A stretch of DNA of 37,236 bases from Neoroseomonas soli (lineage in GTDB: Bacteria; Pseudomonadota; Alphaproteobacteria; Acetobacterales; Acetobacteraceae). Made by a program: the position numbers and the translations under genes. Position 1 is the first letter of the stretch; each line of letters starts with the position of its first letter. Below the pieces are notes generated by a model. It had not been told where the DNA came from, did not search any database, and worked only from the letters and a program-made list of their open reading frames with translations. Below, one piece after another: positions 17,281 to 28,117 of this stretch. The stretch lies in the NCBI RefSeq assembly GCF_018129065.1, contig NZ_JAAEDM010000049.1, positions 1-37,236 of the forward strand, read 5' to 3'.

Positions 17281-18302
17281 TGTTGGGCGTCCTTGGGGGG
17301 GCAGGCGGCCCGCAGGCGAGTCAGTACGCCCAGGGCGGCGCCGTCGTCTATGGCCTTGGCGGCGAAGGTCGCGCCCTCGCGCAGGTCCGCGGCGCGGCCG
17401 GCGACGATCAGGGCGGCGCCGGCGTTCAGCAGCACGACATCGCGATAGGGACCGGGGGCGCCGTTCAGCAGCGCCTCCAGCGCGGCGGCGTTGAAGGCGG
17501 GGTCGCCGCCCTTCAGCGCGGAGGCCGGGGCGCGCGGCAGGCCGGCATCCTCCGGCGTCACCATGAACTCGCGCAGCGAGCCGTCGGCTTCCAGGGAGAC
17601 GACGTGGCTCTCCCCCGCGAGCGTCAGTTCATCGAGGCCCTGGCCATGCACCAGCCAGGCGCGCTCGCTGCCGATGCGGGCGAGCGTCTCGGCCATCGGG
17701 CGCAGCCATTCGGGGGCGAAGGCGCCGGTCATCTGGCGCTTCACCCGCGCCGGATTCGCCAACGGGCCGAGCAGGTTGAAGATGGTCCGCGTGCCGAGTT
17801 CCACCCGCGGCCCCGCGGCATGGCGCATCGAGGCGTGGTGCCGCGGCGCCATCAGGAAGACCATGCCGGCCTCGCGCAGCACCTCGGGCAGCCGCTCGAT
17901 CGGCACGTCGAGCGAGATGCCGAGCGCCGACATCGCATCCGCCGCGCCGGACCTGGACGACAGCGCGCGGTTGCCGTGCTTGGCCACCGGCACGCCGCAG
18001 CCCGCGACCACGATGCCGCTGGCGGTGGAGATGTTCAGCGTGCCCGCCATGTCGCCGCCGGTGCCGACGATGTCCATCGCGTCCGGCGGGGCCTCGATCG
18101 CCGTCATGCGGGAGATCATGGCGCGCGCGCCGCCGGTCATCTCGGCCACCGTCTCGCCGCGCACGCGCATGGCCATCAGCAGGCCGGCGATCTGCGCGGG
18201 GGTCGCTTCCCCGGCCATGATGATGCCGAAGGCTTCCTCGGCCTCGCTCTCGGCCAGCCGCTCGGCCGCCGCGAGGCGGGCCAGGATCGGTTTCAGGGAC
18301 AT
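17277..18302 (-). CDS. trpD: Anthranilate phosphoribosyltransferase TrpD (341 aa)
   Basis: Joins anthranilate to PRPP. The family motifs are clear: the PRPP-binding GTGGD (80-84), LNISTAS (89-95), and KHGNRALSSRSGAAD (108-122), followed by a GRTIFNLLGPLANPA-like stretch (here TRTIFNLLGPLANP). The length is typical of an unfused TrpD. It starts 4 bp after the trpG stop and ends within the trpC start, within a compact trpG-trpD-trpC run. Confidence 0.97.
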   Translation of the reverse strand: MSLKPILARLAAAERLAESEAEEAFGIIMAGEATPAQIAGLLMAMRVRGETVAEMTGGARAMISRMTAIEAPPDAMDIVGTGGDMAGTLNISTASGIVVAGCGVPVAKHGNRALSSRSGAADAMSALGISLDVPIERLPEVLREAGMVFLMAPRHHASMRHAAGPRVELGTRTIFNLLGPLANPARVKRQMTGAFAPEWLRPMAETLARIGSERAWLVHGQGLDELTLAGESHVVSLEADGSLREFMVTPEDAGLPRAPASALKGGDPAFNAAALEALLNGAPGPYRDVVLLNAGAALIVAGRAADLREGATFAAKAIDDGAALGVLTRLRAACPPKDAQQ

Positions 18303-18306
18303 GGGC

Positions 18307-18906
18307 TCAGGCCGCGGCGGGCGTCGGCAGCGCAGCGCCGGCCAGCGTCAGGAAGTTCCGCAGCAGGTCGTGGCCATGGGCGGAGGCGATGCTCTCCGGA
18401 TGGAACTGCACGCCGGAGATCGGCAGTTCCTTGTGCCGCAGCCCCATGACGATGCCGTCCTCGGTCCAGGCCGTGACCTCGAGGCAATCGGGCAGGGTCG
18501 CGCGGTCCACGGTCAGCGAGTGGTAGCGCGTCGCCGCGAAGGGGGAGGGGATGCCGGCGAAGACATCCTGCCCATGGTGATGCACCTGCCAGACCTTGCC
18601 GTGCACTGGTTCCGGCGCGCGCACCACCTGGCCCCCGAAGGCCTGGCCGATCGCCTGGTGGCCGAGGCAGACGCCGAGCACCGGCAGCCGCACCTCGGCG
18701 GCGAGCGAGATCAGCGGCAGGCAGATGCCCGCCTCGTTCGGCGTGCAGGGGCCGGGGGAGAGCACGACGGCTTCCGGCTTCATCGCCAGCACGCCCTGGG
18801 GGTCGATGGCGTCGTTGCGGCGCACCTCCACCTTCGCCCCCAGGTCGCCCAGGAAGTGAAACAGGTTGAAGGTGAAGCTGTCGTAGTTGTCGATCAGCAG
18901 GATCAT
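18307..18906 (-). CDS. trpG: Anthranilate synthase component II, glutamine amidotransferase TrpG (199 aa)
   Basis: Class I glutamine amidotransferase that supplies ammonia to TrpE. The catalytic triad is Cys80 in GVCLGHQA and His169/Glu171 in [17 protein letters not shown] (50-60) and DNYDSFTFN (6-14) are TrpG/PabA hallmarks. ATG 18906 was chosen because DNYDSFTFN follows at once; the frame is open far upstream but without family similarity. It heads the trpG-trpD-trpC-moaC-moeA run and is separated from trpE by an inserted cassette on the other strand. It may also serve folate synthesis (PabA), as single-copy TrpG does in some bacteria. Confidence 0.96.
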   Translation of the reverse strand: MILLIDNYDSFTFNLFHFLGDLGAKVEVRRNDAIDPQGVLAMKPEAVVLSPGPCTPNEAGICLPLISLAAEVRLPVLGVCLGHQAIGQAFGGQVVRAPEPVHGKVWQVHHHGQDVFAGIPSPFAATRYHSLTVDRATLPDCLEVTAWTEDGIVMGLRHKELPISGVQFHPESIASAHGHDLLRNFLTLAGAALPTPAAA

Positions 18907-19047
18907 GGTGCCCGATCCATGGACCCGCGCGGCGGGGGAATCAAGGCCGACGCGGGGCGGGGACGGCCGCCCCCCCCGGGGGCAATTCCTTCGACCCGGC
19001 ATCTGGCCTAGCCTGCCCCGCAACGACGACATGAGGACGGCCAAGCC

Positions 19048-20001
19048 ATGCTGAAGCGCATCTTCCTCGCCGTGGCGCTGCTCGCGCCGGGCGCCGCCGG
19101 CGCCGCGGACCTGCCCGACCGGCCGGTGCGCATCATCGTCCCGTTCACCCCGGGCGGCACCAGCGACATCGTCGCCCGGCTGCTCGCCGAAGCCGCGGGG
19201 CCGCATTTGCCGCGCGGGGCGGTGGTCGAGAACCGCGGCGGGGCCGGCGGCAATATCGGCATGGCGGAAGCGGCGCGCGGCGCGGCGGACGGCACCACCC
19301 TCGTGCAATGCGCCTTCGGCCCCTGCGGGGCGAACCCGGCGCTCTACACGAATCCCGGCTACGACCTGCTGAAGGACTTCTCCCCGGTCATCCTGACCGG
19401 CGCCGTGCGCAACGTGATGACCGTGCGGCGCGATCTGCCGGCGCAGAATGTGCAGGAATTCATCGCACTGGCGCGCCGGCAGACGCTGACCTTCGCCTCC
19501 TCGGGCGTCGGCGCCTCGAACCACCTCGGGCCCGAACTGCTGCGCAGCATCACCGGGATCGAGATGACGCATGTGCCCTATCGCGGCTCGGGCCCGGCCA
19601 TCACCGACCTGGTTGCCGGGCGCGTGGATGTGTTCTTCGACAACCTGCCCTCCATCCTGCCGCATATCCGCGGCGGTTCGGTGCGCGCCCTAGCCGCCGT
19701 CAGCGACCGGCGCATCCCGGAACTGCCGGATGTGCCGACCTTTGCCGAGCAGGGCGTGCAGGGCATGGCGATCGATTCCTGGTTCGGCTTCATGGCGCCG
19801 GCACGCACGCCGCCGGCCGCCATCGCGGCGCTGAACGCCGCCTTCGGCCGCGCGCTGCAGGATCCCGCCGTGCGCACGCGCATGGCCGAGCTCGGCGCCG
19901 CCCCGATCGGCGGCACGCCGGAACAGATGGGCGCGCATGTGCGCGCCGAGGCGGCCCGCTGGGCCGAAGTCGTCAGCAAGCAGGGAATCCGCGCCGAATG
20001 A
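19048..20001 (+). CDS. Tripartite tricarboxylate transporter substrate-binding protein, TctC/Bug family (317 aa)
   Basis: Periplasmic solute receptor. A signal peptide covers residues 1-20 (basic MLKR, hydrophobic core, GAAGA-A cleavage). The mature protein begins with the family signature [21 protein letters not shown] and continues with [16 protein letters not shown] and the ligand-loop region [19 protein letters not shown]. No TctA or TctB membrane subunits lie in the window, so it is an orphan receptor that may use a transporter encoded elsewhere. It overlaps the next gene by four bases (ATGA), suggesting that its ligand, probably a small carboxylate, is the substrate of that enzyme. Such orphan Bug proteins are numerous in Acetobacteraceae and Burkholderiales. 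Confidence 0.93.
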   Translation: MLKRIFLAVALLAPGAAGAADLPDRPVRIIVPFTPGGTSDIVARLLAEAAGPHLPRGAVVENRGGAGGNIGMAEAARGAADGTTLVQCAFGPCGANPALYTNPGYDLLKDFSPVILTGAVRNVMTVRRDLPAQNVQEFIALARRQTLTFASSGVGASNHLGPELLRSITGIEMTHVPYRGSGPAITDLVAGRVDVFFDNLPSILPHIRGGSVRALAAVSDRRIPELPDVPTFAEQGVQGMAIDSWFGFMAPARTPPAAIAALNAAFGRALQDPAVRTRMAELGAAPIGGTPEQMGAHVRAEAARWAEVVSKQGIRAE

Positions 20002-21200
20002 GTCGCATCACCTCCATCCGCACCATCCGCATCGGCGAACGGCCGAACCTGCTCTGGGTGGAGATCACGACCGACGAGGGGCTGACCGGCCTTGGCGAGG
20101 CCTTCCGCGGGGCCGCCGCCGTCGAGGCGGTGATCCACGAAAGCGCCGCGCCGCTTCTGCTCGGCAAGGATTCCCGCGACATCGAGGGCTTCTCCCGCGC
20201 GCTGCTGACGCCCTATGTCGGCTTCGGCGGGTCCTCGGCCGAGGTCCGCGCGGCTTCCGCCGTGGACATCGCGCTGTGGGACCTCAAGGGCCAGCGCCAT
20301 GGCGTCCCGGTGCACGAGGCGCTGGGCGGCAAGGCGCGGGATCGCGTGCGCAGCTACAACACCTGCGCCGGCTACGACTACAACACGAAATCCGCGCAGC
20401 GCCGCGACATCGGCGCGGCGGACGAATCCCGCGGCCCCTACGACGACCAGGTCGCCTTCATGCGCGACGCCGGCGCGCTGGCGGAAAGCCTTCTGTCGGA
20501 AGGCTTCAACGCCATGAAGATCTGGCCCTTCGACATCTACGCGCCGGCGACCCAGGGCGTGTCCATCACGCTGAGCGACCTCAAGAAGGGGCTCGAGCCC
20601 TTCGCGAAGATCCGCCGCGCGGTCGGCGACCGCATGGAGATCATGGCCGAACTGCACAGCCTGTGGTCCTACCCGGCCGCGCTGTCGATCTGCCGCGCGC
20701 TCGAGGAGTTCAACATCACCTGGGCGGAGGACCCCATCGCCAAGATGGACGATGCGGCGTCGCTCGCCGAACTGCGCCGCGCCGTGCGCGTGCCGATCTG
20801 CGCGAGCGAGACCCTGGGCGGCAAGGTCGCCTTCCGCGACCTGCTGGTGGCGGGTGCGACGGACATCGTCATGCTCGACCTCGCCTGGTGCGGCGGGCTG
20901 ACGGAGGCGCGCAAGATCGCCGCGCTGGCCGAAGCCTGGGCGCGGCCCGTCGCGCCGCATGACTGCACCGGACCGGTCACGCTGATTGCCTCGGTCCACC
21001 TTGCCATGCACGCGCCGACGGCGATGTTCCAGGAAGTGGTGCGCGCGACACTCGCGACCTGGTACCGGGACCTCGTGACCGTGCTGCCGCGCGTGGAGCA
21101 GGGCTGGGTGCTGCCGATGCAGGGGCCTGGCCTCGGCGCCGCGCTGCTGCCGGGCGTGGCGAAGCGCGAGGATGCGATCGTCCGGGAAAGCGGCCGGTGA
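19998..21200 (+). CDS. Mandelate racemase/muconate lactonizing enzyme family protein (400 aa)
   Basis: An enolase-superfamily enzyme with an N-terminal capping domain (1-120) and a C-terminal barrel. Likely magnesium ligands are Glu218 (MAELHS), Glu244 (WAEDPI) and Glu271 (ASETLGG). Candidate acid/base residues are Lys174 (NAMKIWPFD) and His321 (VAPHDCTGP). The family abstracts a proton alpha to a carboxylate, and most members with this pattern are sugar-acid dehydratases or racemases; the exact substrate cannot be read from the sequence. The ATG overlaps the TctC gene stop (ATGA), supporting uptake and catabolism of the same compound. Longer readings into tctC are out of frame with that gene and are rejected. 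Confidence 0.92.
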   Translation: MSRITSIRTIRIGERPNLLWVEITTDEGLTGLGEAFRGAAAVEAVIHESAAPLLLGKDSRDIEGFSRALLTPYVGFGGSSAEVRAASAVDIALWDLKGQRHGVPVHEALGGKARDRVRSYNTCAGYDYNTKSAQRRDIGAADESRGPYDDQVAFMRDAGALAESLLSEGFNAMKIWPFDIYAPATQGVSITLSDLKKGLEPFAKIRRAVGDRMEIMAELHSLWSYPAALSICRALEEFNITWAEDPIAKMDDAASLAELRRAVRVPICASETLGGKVAFRDLLVAGATDIVMLDLAWCGGLTEARKIAALAEAWARPVAPHDCTGPVTLIASVHLAMHAPTAMFQEVVRATLATWYRDLVTVLPRVEQGWVLPMQGPGLGAALLPGVAKREDAIVRESGR

Positions 21201-21397
21201 TGGAGATCCTGGGCTATCTGCCCTGGGGCTTCGCCTCCGGCCTGCTGGCGATGGCGCTGTTGGCGCTTGGGCTGCGGCGCTGGGGCGGAAAGCGGGGGAT
21301 GTTCGCCGGCGGCGTGCTGGCCTGGGTCGCCTGCGGCCTGGCCGCGCTATGGGCCGGGTCCTCGCTGTTCGAGGCAATCACCCTGCTGGGACATTGA
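21200..21397 (+). CDS. Small two-helix membrane protein, unknown function (65 aa)
   Basis: Two predicted membrane segments, about residues 7-25 and 34-52, are joined by a basic loop RRWGGKRG, giving a positive-inside hairpin. The ATG shares one base with the preceding stop (TGATG), so translation is probably coupled to the enolase-superfamily gene. An in-frame GTG lies one codon earlier. I recognise no family. TctB-like or small regulatory membrane proteins are possible, but at 65 residues it is too short to be a full TctB. Confidence 0.55.
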   Translation: MEILGYLPWGFASGLLAMALLALGLRRWGGKRGMFAGGVLAWVACGLAALWAGSSLFEAITLLGH

Positions 21398-21433
21398 GGC
21401 CTGGGCCGGCGCGGCGCGGGCAACTCCAGTCGT

Positions 21434-21455
21434 GCGGAGGCCTTTTGGCCTCCGC
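21434..21455. terminator. Perfect hairpin, 9-bp stem with TTTT loop, between convergent genes
   Basis: GCGGAGGCC (21434-21442), loop TTTT, GGCCTCCGC (21447-21455). It lies 37 bp after the small membrane protein stop and about 105 bp after the trpE stop on the other strand. There is no run of T after either arm, so it may be a bidirectional terminator or only a transcript-end stabiliser. Confidence 0.5.
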
Positions 21456-21516
21456 GGGCACCGATTGGCGTCGCATTGCAATCCCGCTGGATACCTGTCG
21501 CGGAAGGAGATCCGGG

Positions 21517-21533
21517 GAGGGGCGGCGCCCCTC
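21517..21533. terminator. GC-rich hairpin (GAGGGGC / GCCCCTC) downstream of trpE
   Basis: Seven-base arms with a three-base loop, 28 bp beyond the trpE stop on the minus strand. No T run follows. The same core recurs after pyrG (27889-27913). Confidence 0.4.
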
Positions 21534-21560
21534 TCCGCTTCCTCCCCTGCCGGCCCGCGC

Positions 21561-23060
21561 CTAGCGCCGCCCGGAGGCGAACCGCACCGCTTCCTCGGCC
21601 GCGCGGAACAGCGCGCGCGCCTTCTGCCTGGTTTCCTCGTATTCCGACTTCGGGTCGGAATCCGCCACCACGCCGGCCCCGGCCTGCACGTACATCGTCC
21701 CGTCCTTCACCAGCGCCGTGCGCAGCGCGATGCAGGTGTCCATGCCGCCATCGGCGCCGAAATACCCGATGCCGCCCGCATAGAGCCCGCGGCGGGAGGG
21801 CTCCAGTTCCTCGATGATCTCCATCGCGCGGATCTTCGGCGCGCCGGAAAGCGTGCCCGCCGGGAAGCCCGCGACATAGGCGTCCAGCGCGTCGAGCCCC
21901 GCGCGCAGCCGGCCCTGCACCTCGGAGCCGATGTGCATGACCTGCGAATAGCGCTCGATCTGGAACTGGGCGGTGACCTTCACCGAACCGATCTCGGCCA
22001 CGCGGCCGACGTCGTTGCGGCCTAGGTCGAGCAGCATCAGGTGCTCCGCCCGCTCCTTCGGGTCCGCCAGCAGTTCGGCTTCCAGCGCCCGATCCTCGTC
22101 CGGCGTCGCGCCGCGGCGGCGGGTGCCGGCGAGGGGGCGCACCGTCACGGTGTTGTCGCGGCAGCGCACCAGGATCTCCGGGCTCGCGGCGACGACCGAG
22201 AACCCCCCGAAATCCCCGAACACCAGGAACGGCGCCGGGTTGATCCGCCGTAGCGCGCGGTACAGCGCGAAGGGCGGCAGCGCGAAGGGCGCCGAGAAGC
22301 GCTGCGACGGCACGACCTGGAACACGTCCCCGGCGCGGATGTATTCCTTCGCGCGCTCCACGGCGGCGATGAAGCCGGCCTCGGTGAAGTTGCTCTCCGG
22401 CGCGGGCATGGATGGCAGGGCGGCGGGCGGCGCGGGGCGCGGCACGGGACGGTCGAGCGCCGCCTCGGCCTCGTCCAGCCGGACGTTCGCCGCTTCCCAG
22501 GCCGAGGCGGGATCGGCGCCGGGCCAGACCGGGGCGCAGAGCGTCAGCGTGTCCCGCACATGGTCGAACACCGCCATCACCGTCGGCCGCGTCATCACCG
22601 CATCCGGGATGCCGAGCACGTCGGGATTCGTCTCCGGCAGGCGTTCCATCAGCCGGACCATGTCGTAGCCGAGGTAGCCGAACAGCCCCGCGGCCATCGG
22701 CGGCAGGCCCGGCGGCACCGGCATCCTCGCCGCCGCGACCATCTGTCGCAGGCTCTCGAGGGCATTGCCCTCCACCGGCTCGAAGGCGTGCGGGGCGGTC
22801 AGGGCGTGGCGGTTCACCTCCGCGCGGCCGCCGCGGCAGCGCCAGACCAGGTCCGGCGCGAGCCCGATCGCCGAATAGCGCCCGCGCGCCGCCCCGCCCT
22901 CGATCGATTCGAGCAGGAAGGCATTGGCCTGCGCCCCGCCCGTCAGCTTGAGGAAGGCGCCGACCGGGGTGTCGAGGTCGGCCACGCGCTCCCGAACCAG
23001 GATGGTGCCGCGACCGGCTTCGAGCGCCGCGCGGAAGGCGGCGAAACTGGTCTCGATCAT
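21561..23060 (-). CDS. trpE: Anthranilate synthase component I TrpE (499 aa)
   Basis: Converts chorismate to anthranilate with ammonia from TrpG. The N-terminal domain holds the likely tryptophan feedback site, LLESIEGG with RYSAIG nearby. The C-terminal chorismate-binding domain shows RPLAGTRRRG, the DPKERAEHLMLLDLGRND block, FPAGTLSGAPK and GGIGYFG. It is a stand-alone TrpE, not the fused TrpEG of rhizobia. ATG 23060 overlaps the end of the PpiD-like gene by four bases (ATGA), so it is probably transcribed from upstream of that gene. I saw no Trp-codon leader peptide, and there is no space for a classical attenuator directly before it. Confidence 0.97.
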   Translation of the reverse strand: MIETSFAAFRAALEAGRGTILVRERVADLDTPVGAFLKLTGGAQANAFLLESIEGGAARGRYSAIGLAPDLVWRCRGGRAEVNRHALTAPHAFEPVEGNALESLRQMVAAARMPVPPGLPPMAAGLFGYLGYDMVRLMERLPETNPDVLGIPDAVMTRPTVMAVFDHVRDTLTLCAPVWPGADPASAWEAANVRLDEAEAALDRPVPRPAPPAALPSMPAPESNFTEAGFIAAVERAKEYIRAGDVFQVVPSQRFSAPFALPPFALYRALRRINPAPFLVFGDFGGFSVVAASPEILVRCRDNTVTVRPLAGTRRRGATPDEDRALEAELLADPKERAEHLMLLDLGRNDVGRVAEIGSVKVTAQFQIERYSQVMHIGSEVQGRLRAGLDALDAYVAGFPAGTLSGAPKIRAMEIIEELEPSRRGLYAGGIGYFGADGGMDTCIALRTALVKDGTMYVQAGAGVVADSDPKSEYEETRQKARALFRAAEEAVRFASGRR

Positions 23061-24949
23061 CGGCCGGTCACCTGTTCCAGCAGCGTCCTGTTGATGCGCA
23101 CGTCGGCACGGCCGCGCAGCGCGACGGCATACTGTTCCTCGAGCTCGTCCTGCATGGACTGCTCGATCTCCCCGCGCACGCGGCCGAGGCCGAGCGGGTC
23201 CGAGGCCGGGTCGAAGCGCACGATCTCCGCGAGCCGCGCCACGGCGAATCCGGTGCGCGTCTCGACCATGGTGGCGTCGCCCGTCCTGGCCTCGAAGAGC
23301 GGGGCCAGGAGTTCGGGCGGCAGCGGCCCCGCCTGGGCCGGGTTGCGGCCGAAGGGGCCCATGCGCTGGGCGGAAAGGCCGGCCTCCTCCGCCGCCTCCT
23401 GCGCGGTCTTGCCGCCGCGGATGGCGGCGAGCAGGCCGGCGGCGCGTTCCTCCGCCGCGCGGCGGCGGGCATCGGCGAGGAAGGCCACGCGCACCTGCTC
23501 CTCCACCGTCTCGAAGGGGCGCAGGGCGGGCGGGGTGACGCCGCGGACCTCGATGGCGACGAAGGCGTCGCCCATCTCGGTCATGCGCGGCGCGTCGCCC
23601 TGGCGGGCGGCGAAGACGGCGCGCAGCAGGTCGGCGCGCTGCGCCTCCGGCAGCGGGAGATCGACGCGCTCATTGGCCGGGTCGCGGCCGCCGGCGTCGA
23701 TGGTCGCGGTCGCCAGCGCCATGCCGAAGCGCTGCGCGATCTCGGCGAGGTTCGCCCCGCCGGCCAGCGCATCCTCGACGCGGTTGGCGCGCTCATAGGC
23801 CATGTCGAGGGCGCGGTCGTGCGCCACCTCGCGGCGGAGTTCGTCGCGCACGTCGGCGAGGCTGCGCGTCACCGCCGGCTCCACGCGCTCGACCTTGAGG
23901 ACATGCCAGCCGAAGGGGCTCTGCACCGGGTCGGTGACGCTACCCGCGCCGCCGGCGAAGGCGGCCGCGGCGACGGTGTCGATCGGCAGGGAGGCGCGGT
24001 CCAGCAGGCCGAGATCGGCCGCGCTGCCGCCCGCGGCGGTGGCGGCGGCCTCGATGGCCGGGAAATCCGCCCCGCCACGCCAGGTCTCGGCGAGCGTCCG
24101 GGCGGCGGCCTCGTCCGGCAGAACGGCCTGGCGCAGGGCGCGGCGTTCCGGCGTGTCGAACTGCGCGCGGCGCTGCTCATAGGCCTGCTCGAGCTGGGCG
24201 TCCGTCACCTCGATCTCGCCCGCCAGCGTCGCGGGGGAGAGCACCGCGACCGCCGCCTCCCGGTATTCCGGGGCGGAGAAACGCTGCGGGTTGTTCTCCT
24301 GGTAGCGGCGGAGCTGCGCCTCGGTGGGGGCCTCCGGCTCGGGCATGGCGGCGAGCGGGACCTGCACCACCTCGGCGACGCGGCGTTCCATCGTCCAGGC
24401 GAGCAGCGGGGCGGACATGGCGTCCGGCCCGGCAACACCCGCGCGCACCGCGCCCGCGAGTTGCTGCCGCATCAGGTCGCTCGCGACCACCTGGAGGAAC
24501 TGCGCCTCGCTCAGCTCGTTCTGGCGCAGGAAGCCGTCGAAGACCTGGCGGGAGAAGGTGCCATCCGCCCCGCGCAGGCCGGGGATGGCGAAGACGGAGT
24601 CGCGCACCGCCTCGGCGGGGGCGGCGATGCCCACGCGGCGGGCCTCCGCGCGCAAGGACCGGTCGGCGATCAGCTGTTCCAGCGCCGTGGCGGCGACGGC
24701 GCGGCGGATGTTCTCGTCCGGCTCGAAGCGGTTGCCGAGCTGGCGGGCGATGCGCGCCATCTCCCGCCGCGCGGCGTTCTGCGCCTCGGGCAGTTCGATC
24801 GGCTGGCCGCCGACGGTGGCGACGGCGGTCTCGCGGCCGAAGTTCCGCACGACGTCCTCGATCCCCCAGATGGCGAAGGAAAGGACGAGCAGGGCGAAGA
24901 GGATCTTGGCGACCCAGGTGCCGGCGAGGCGGCGAAGCGCGGTGAGCAT
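23057..24949 (-). CDS. PpiD/SurA-like membrane-anchored periplasmic peptidyl-prolyl isomerase (630 aa)
   Basis: An N-terminal membrane anchor (about 13-32, ending FAIWGIED) precedes a SurA_N-type chaperone domain (about 35-190), which has [16 protein letters not shown] degenerate parvulin-type PPIase domain lies around 235-360, seen in GLLDRASLP and [13 protein letters not shown], and a second rotamase-like region follows to about residue 590. This matches PpiD, which helps outer-membrane and secreted proteins fold as they leave the Sec translocon. The length matches PpiD (about 620). It is transcribed away from tpiA with a 107-bp gap that must hold both promoters, and it overlaps trpE, an arrangement common in Alphaproteobacteria. 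Confidence 0.9.
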   Translation of the reverse strand: MLTALRRLAGTWVAKILFALLVLSFAIWGIEDVVRNFGRETAVATVGGQPIELPEAQNAARREMARIARQLGNRFEPDENIRRAVAATALEQLIADRSLRAEARRVGIAAPAEAVRDSVFAIPGLRGADGTFSRQVFDGFLRQNELSEAQFLQVVASDLMRQQLAGAVRAGVAGPDAMSAPLLAWTMERRVAEVVQVPLAAMPEPEAPTEAQLRRYQENNPQRFSAPEYREAAVAVLSPATLAGEIEVTDAQLEQAYEQRRAQFDTPERRALRQAVLPDEAAARTLAETWRGGADFPAIEAAATAAGGSAADLGLLDRASLPIDTVAAAAFAGGAGSVTDPVQSPFGWHVLKVERVEPAVTRSLADVRDELRREVAHDRALDMAYERANRVEDALAGGANLAEIAQRFGMALATATIDAGGRDPANERVDLPLPEAQRADLLRAVFAARQGDAPRMTEMGDAFVAIEVRGVTPPALRPFETVEEQVRVAFLADARRRAAEERAAGLLAAIRGGKTAQEAAEEAGLSAQRMGPFGRNPAQAGPLPPELLAPLFEARTGDATMVETRTGFAVARLAEIVRFDPASDPLGLGRVRGEIEQSMQDELEEQYAVALRGRADVRINRTLLEQVTGR

Positions 24950-25056
24950 CCCGCGTGCTTACCCGCGCGCCCCGGCGGGCGGAAGGGGCGGGGGCATGGA
25001 CAGGGGCGAAAGGGGCCGGTAACCGGGCGGCAGCCCCTGGATGGAGATGCCCTGAG

Positions 25057-25809
25057 ATGACGCCCGGAGTGCGCCCGCTGATCGCCGGCAACTGGAAGAT
25101 GCATGGCCTGTCGGCGGACGGGCTGGCGCTGGCCCGCGCGGTCGCGGCCGGCGGGGCGGGGCTCGGCGCCGAACTCCTGGTCTGCCCGCCGGCGACGCTG
25201 GTGGCCGCGGTGGCGTCCGCCATGGCGGACGGCCCCGTCGCGGTGGGTGGCCAGGATTGCCATGCCGCCGCCAAGGGCGCCCATACCGGGGACATCGCCG
25301 CGCCGATGCTGGCCGATGCCGGGGCGCGCTTCGTCATCCTCGGCCATTCCGAGCGCCGCGCCGACCATGCGGAATCCGACGCCGTCGTCCGTGCCAAGGC
25401 CGAGGCCGCCATCGCCGCCGGCCTGACCCCCATCGTCTGCGTGGGCGAGCCCGAGGCCGACCGCCTCGCCGGCCGTGCCGAGGACGTCGTCGCCGCCCAG
25501 CTCGCCGGCAGCCTGCCCGAGGGATTCGGCGCCGCCGGCGGCGTGCTGGCCTATGAGCCGGTCTGGGCCATCGGCACCGGCCGCACGCCCACCGAGGCCG
25601 ACATCGCCGCCATGCACGCCATGATCCGCGCCCGGCTGGTCGCCGCCTTCCCGGCGCAGGGTGCGGCGCTCCGCGTCCTGTATGGCGGGTCCGTGAAGCC
25701 TTCCAACGCCGTCGCCATCCTGGCCATTCCGCATGTGGACGGGGCGCTGGTGGGGGGTGCCAGCCTGGTCGCGGAGGATTTCCTCGCCATCGCCCGCGCG
25801 GCGGGGTAG
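25057..25809 (+). CDS. tpiA: Triose-phosphate isomerase TpiA (250 aa)
   Basis: Interconverts dihydroxyacetone phosphate and glyceraldehyde 3-phosphate. Catalytic residues are Asn12 and Lys14 (AGNWKMHG), His97 (ILGHSERR) and Glu167 ([11 protein letters not shown]), with the phosphate-gripping loop after it. [10 protein letters not shown] near the C-terminus is the other phosphate-binding strand. ATG 25057 is the only start giving the conserved N-terminus. It is followed by secG after 36 bp, the classical tpiA-secG-pyrG order. Confidence 0.98.
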   Translation: MTPGVRPLIAGNWKMHGLSADGLALARAVAAGGAGLGAELLVCPPATLVAAVASAMADGPVAVGGQDCHAAAKGAHTGDIAAPMLADAGARFVILGHSERRADHAESDAVVRAKAEAAIAAGLTPIVCVGEPEADRLAGRAEDVVAAQLAGSLPEGFGAAGGVLAYEPVWAIGTGRTPTEADIAAMHAMIRARLVAAFPAQGAALRVLYGGSVKPSNAVAILAIPHVDGALVGGASLVAEDFLAIARAAG

Positions 25810-25832
25810 CCGGGCGGCCCCGTCTTCTGTAG

Positions 25833-27884
<2,052 letters not shown>

Positions 27885-27888
27885 TGCG

Positions 27889-27913
27889 GCGGGAGGGGCG
27901 CCGCCCCTCCCGC
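27889..27913. terminator. Perfect GC-rich hairpin after pyrG (11-bp stem, 3-base loop)
   Basis: GCGGGAGGGGC (27889-27899), loop GCC, GCCCCTCCCGC (27903-27913). It begins 4 bp after the pyrG stop. It is terminator-like, although no T run follows. The inner GAGGGGC/GCCCCTC core is shared with the hairpin after trpE. Confidence 0.55.
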
Positions 27914-28033
27914 ACCCACCCCGCCACGGGTCCGCATCGATAGTGCGGGCAGCGTCGATGGGAGCCGAAAGGGCTTCGGCAACCGGGATCTGGCGCCGGG
28001 CAGGGAAGTGGGATATAGGAATAACATCATAGA

Positions 28034-28055
28034 CGCCTGTCGGAACCGACGGGCG
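28034..28055. other. Hairpin in the pyrG-kdsA gap (10-bp stem, one G-T pair)
   Basis: CGCCTGTCGG (28034-28043) pairs with CCGACGGGCG (28046-28055) with one G-T wobble and a tight AA turn. A weaker six-base hairpin GCCGAA/TTCGGC lies at 27964-27980. These could be leader structures of kdsA or end structures of the pyrG transcript. Confidence 0.4.
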
Positions 28056-28067
28056 GGTCCACGGCGA

Positions 28068-28099
28068 TAAAGGGGTAAAGCGCTAAAGGACTAAAGCGG
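28068..28099 (+). repeat. Four TAAAG units at exact 8-bp spacing upstream of kdsA
   Basis: TAAAGGGG, TAAAGCGC, TAAAGGAC and TAAAGCGG follow each other without gaps. TAAAG begins at 28068, 28076, 28084 and 28092; the three bases that follow each vary but are mostly G/C. The array ends 18 bp before the kdsA ATG and is AT-rich for its surroundings. It could be a protein-binding array, a leader element or a drifted microsatellite. Confidence 0.8.
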
Positions 28100-28117
28100 C
28101 GCCCCTCGGAGTGCTCC

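Noticed and set aside
18907..18921. Five-codon frame (MDRAP) ending on the trpG start, possible leader peptide
   Set aside because: It contains no tryptophan codons and no attenuator hairpin follows; overlap with the ATG is likely chance.
18970..18982. C8-G5 run in the trpG-tctC gap
   Set aside because: A self-complementary homopolymer stretch in GC-rich DNA; no gene or known site is linked to it and length errors are possible.
19308..19997. Upstream extension of the enolase-superfamily gene into tctC
   Set aside because: The extension is tctC read in another frame; the conserved protein starts at 19998.
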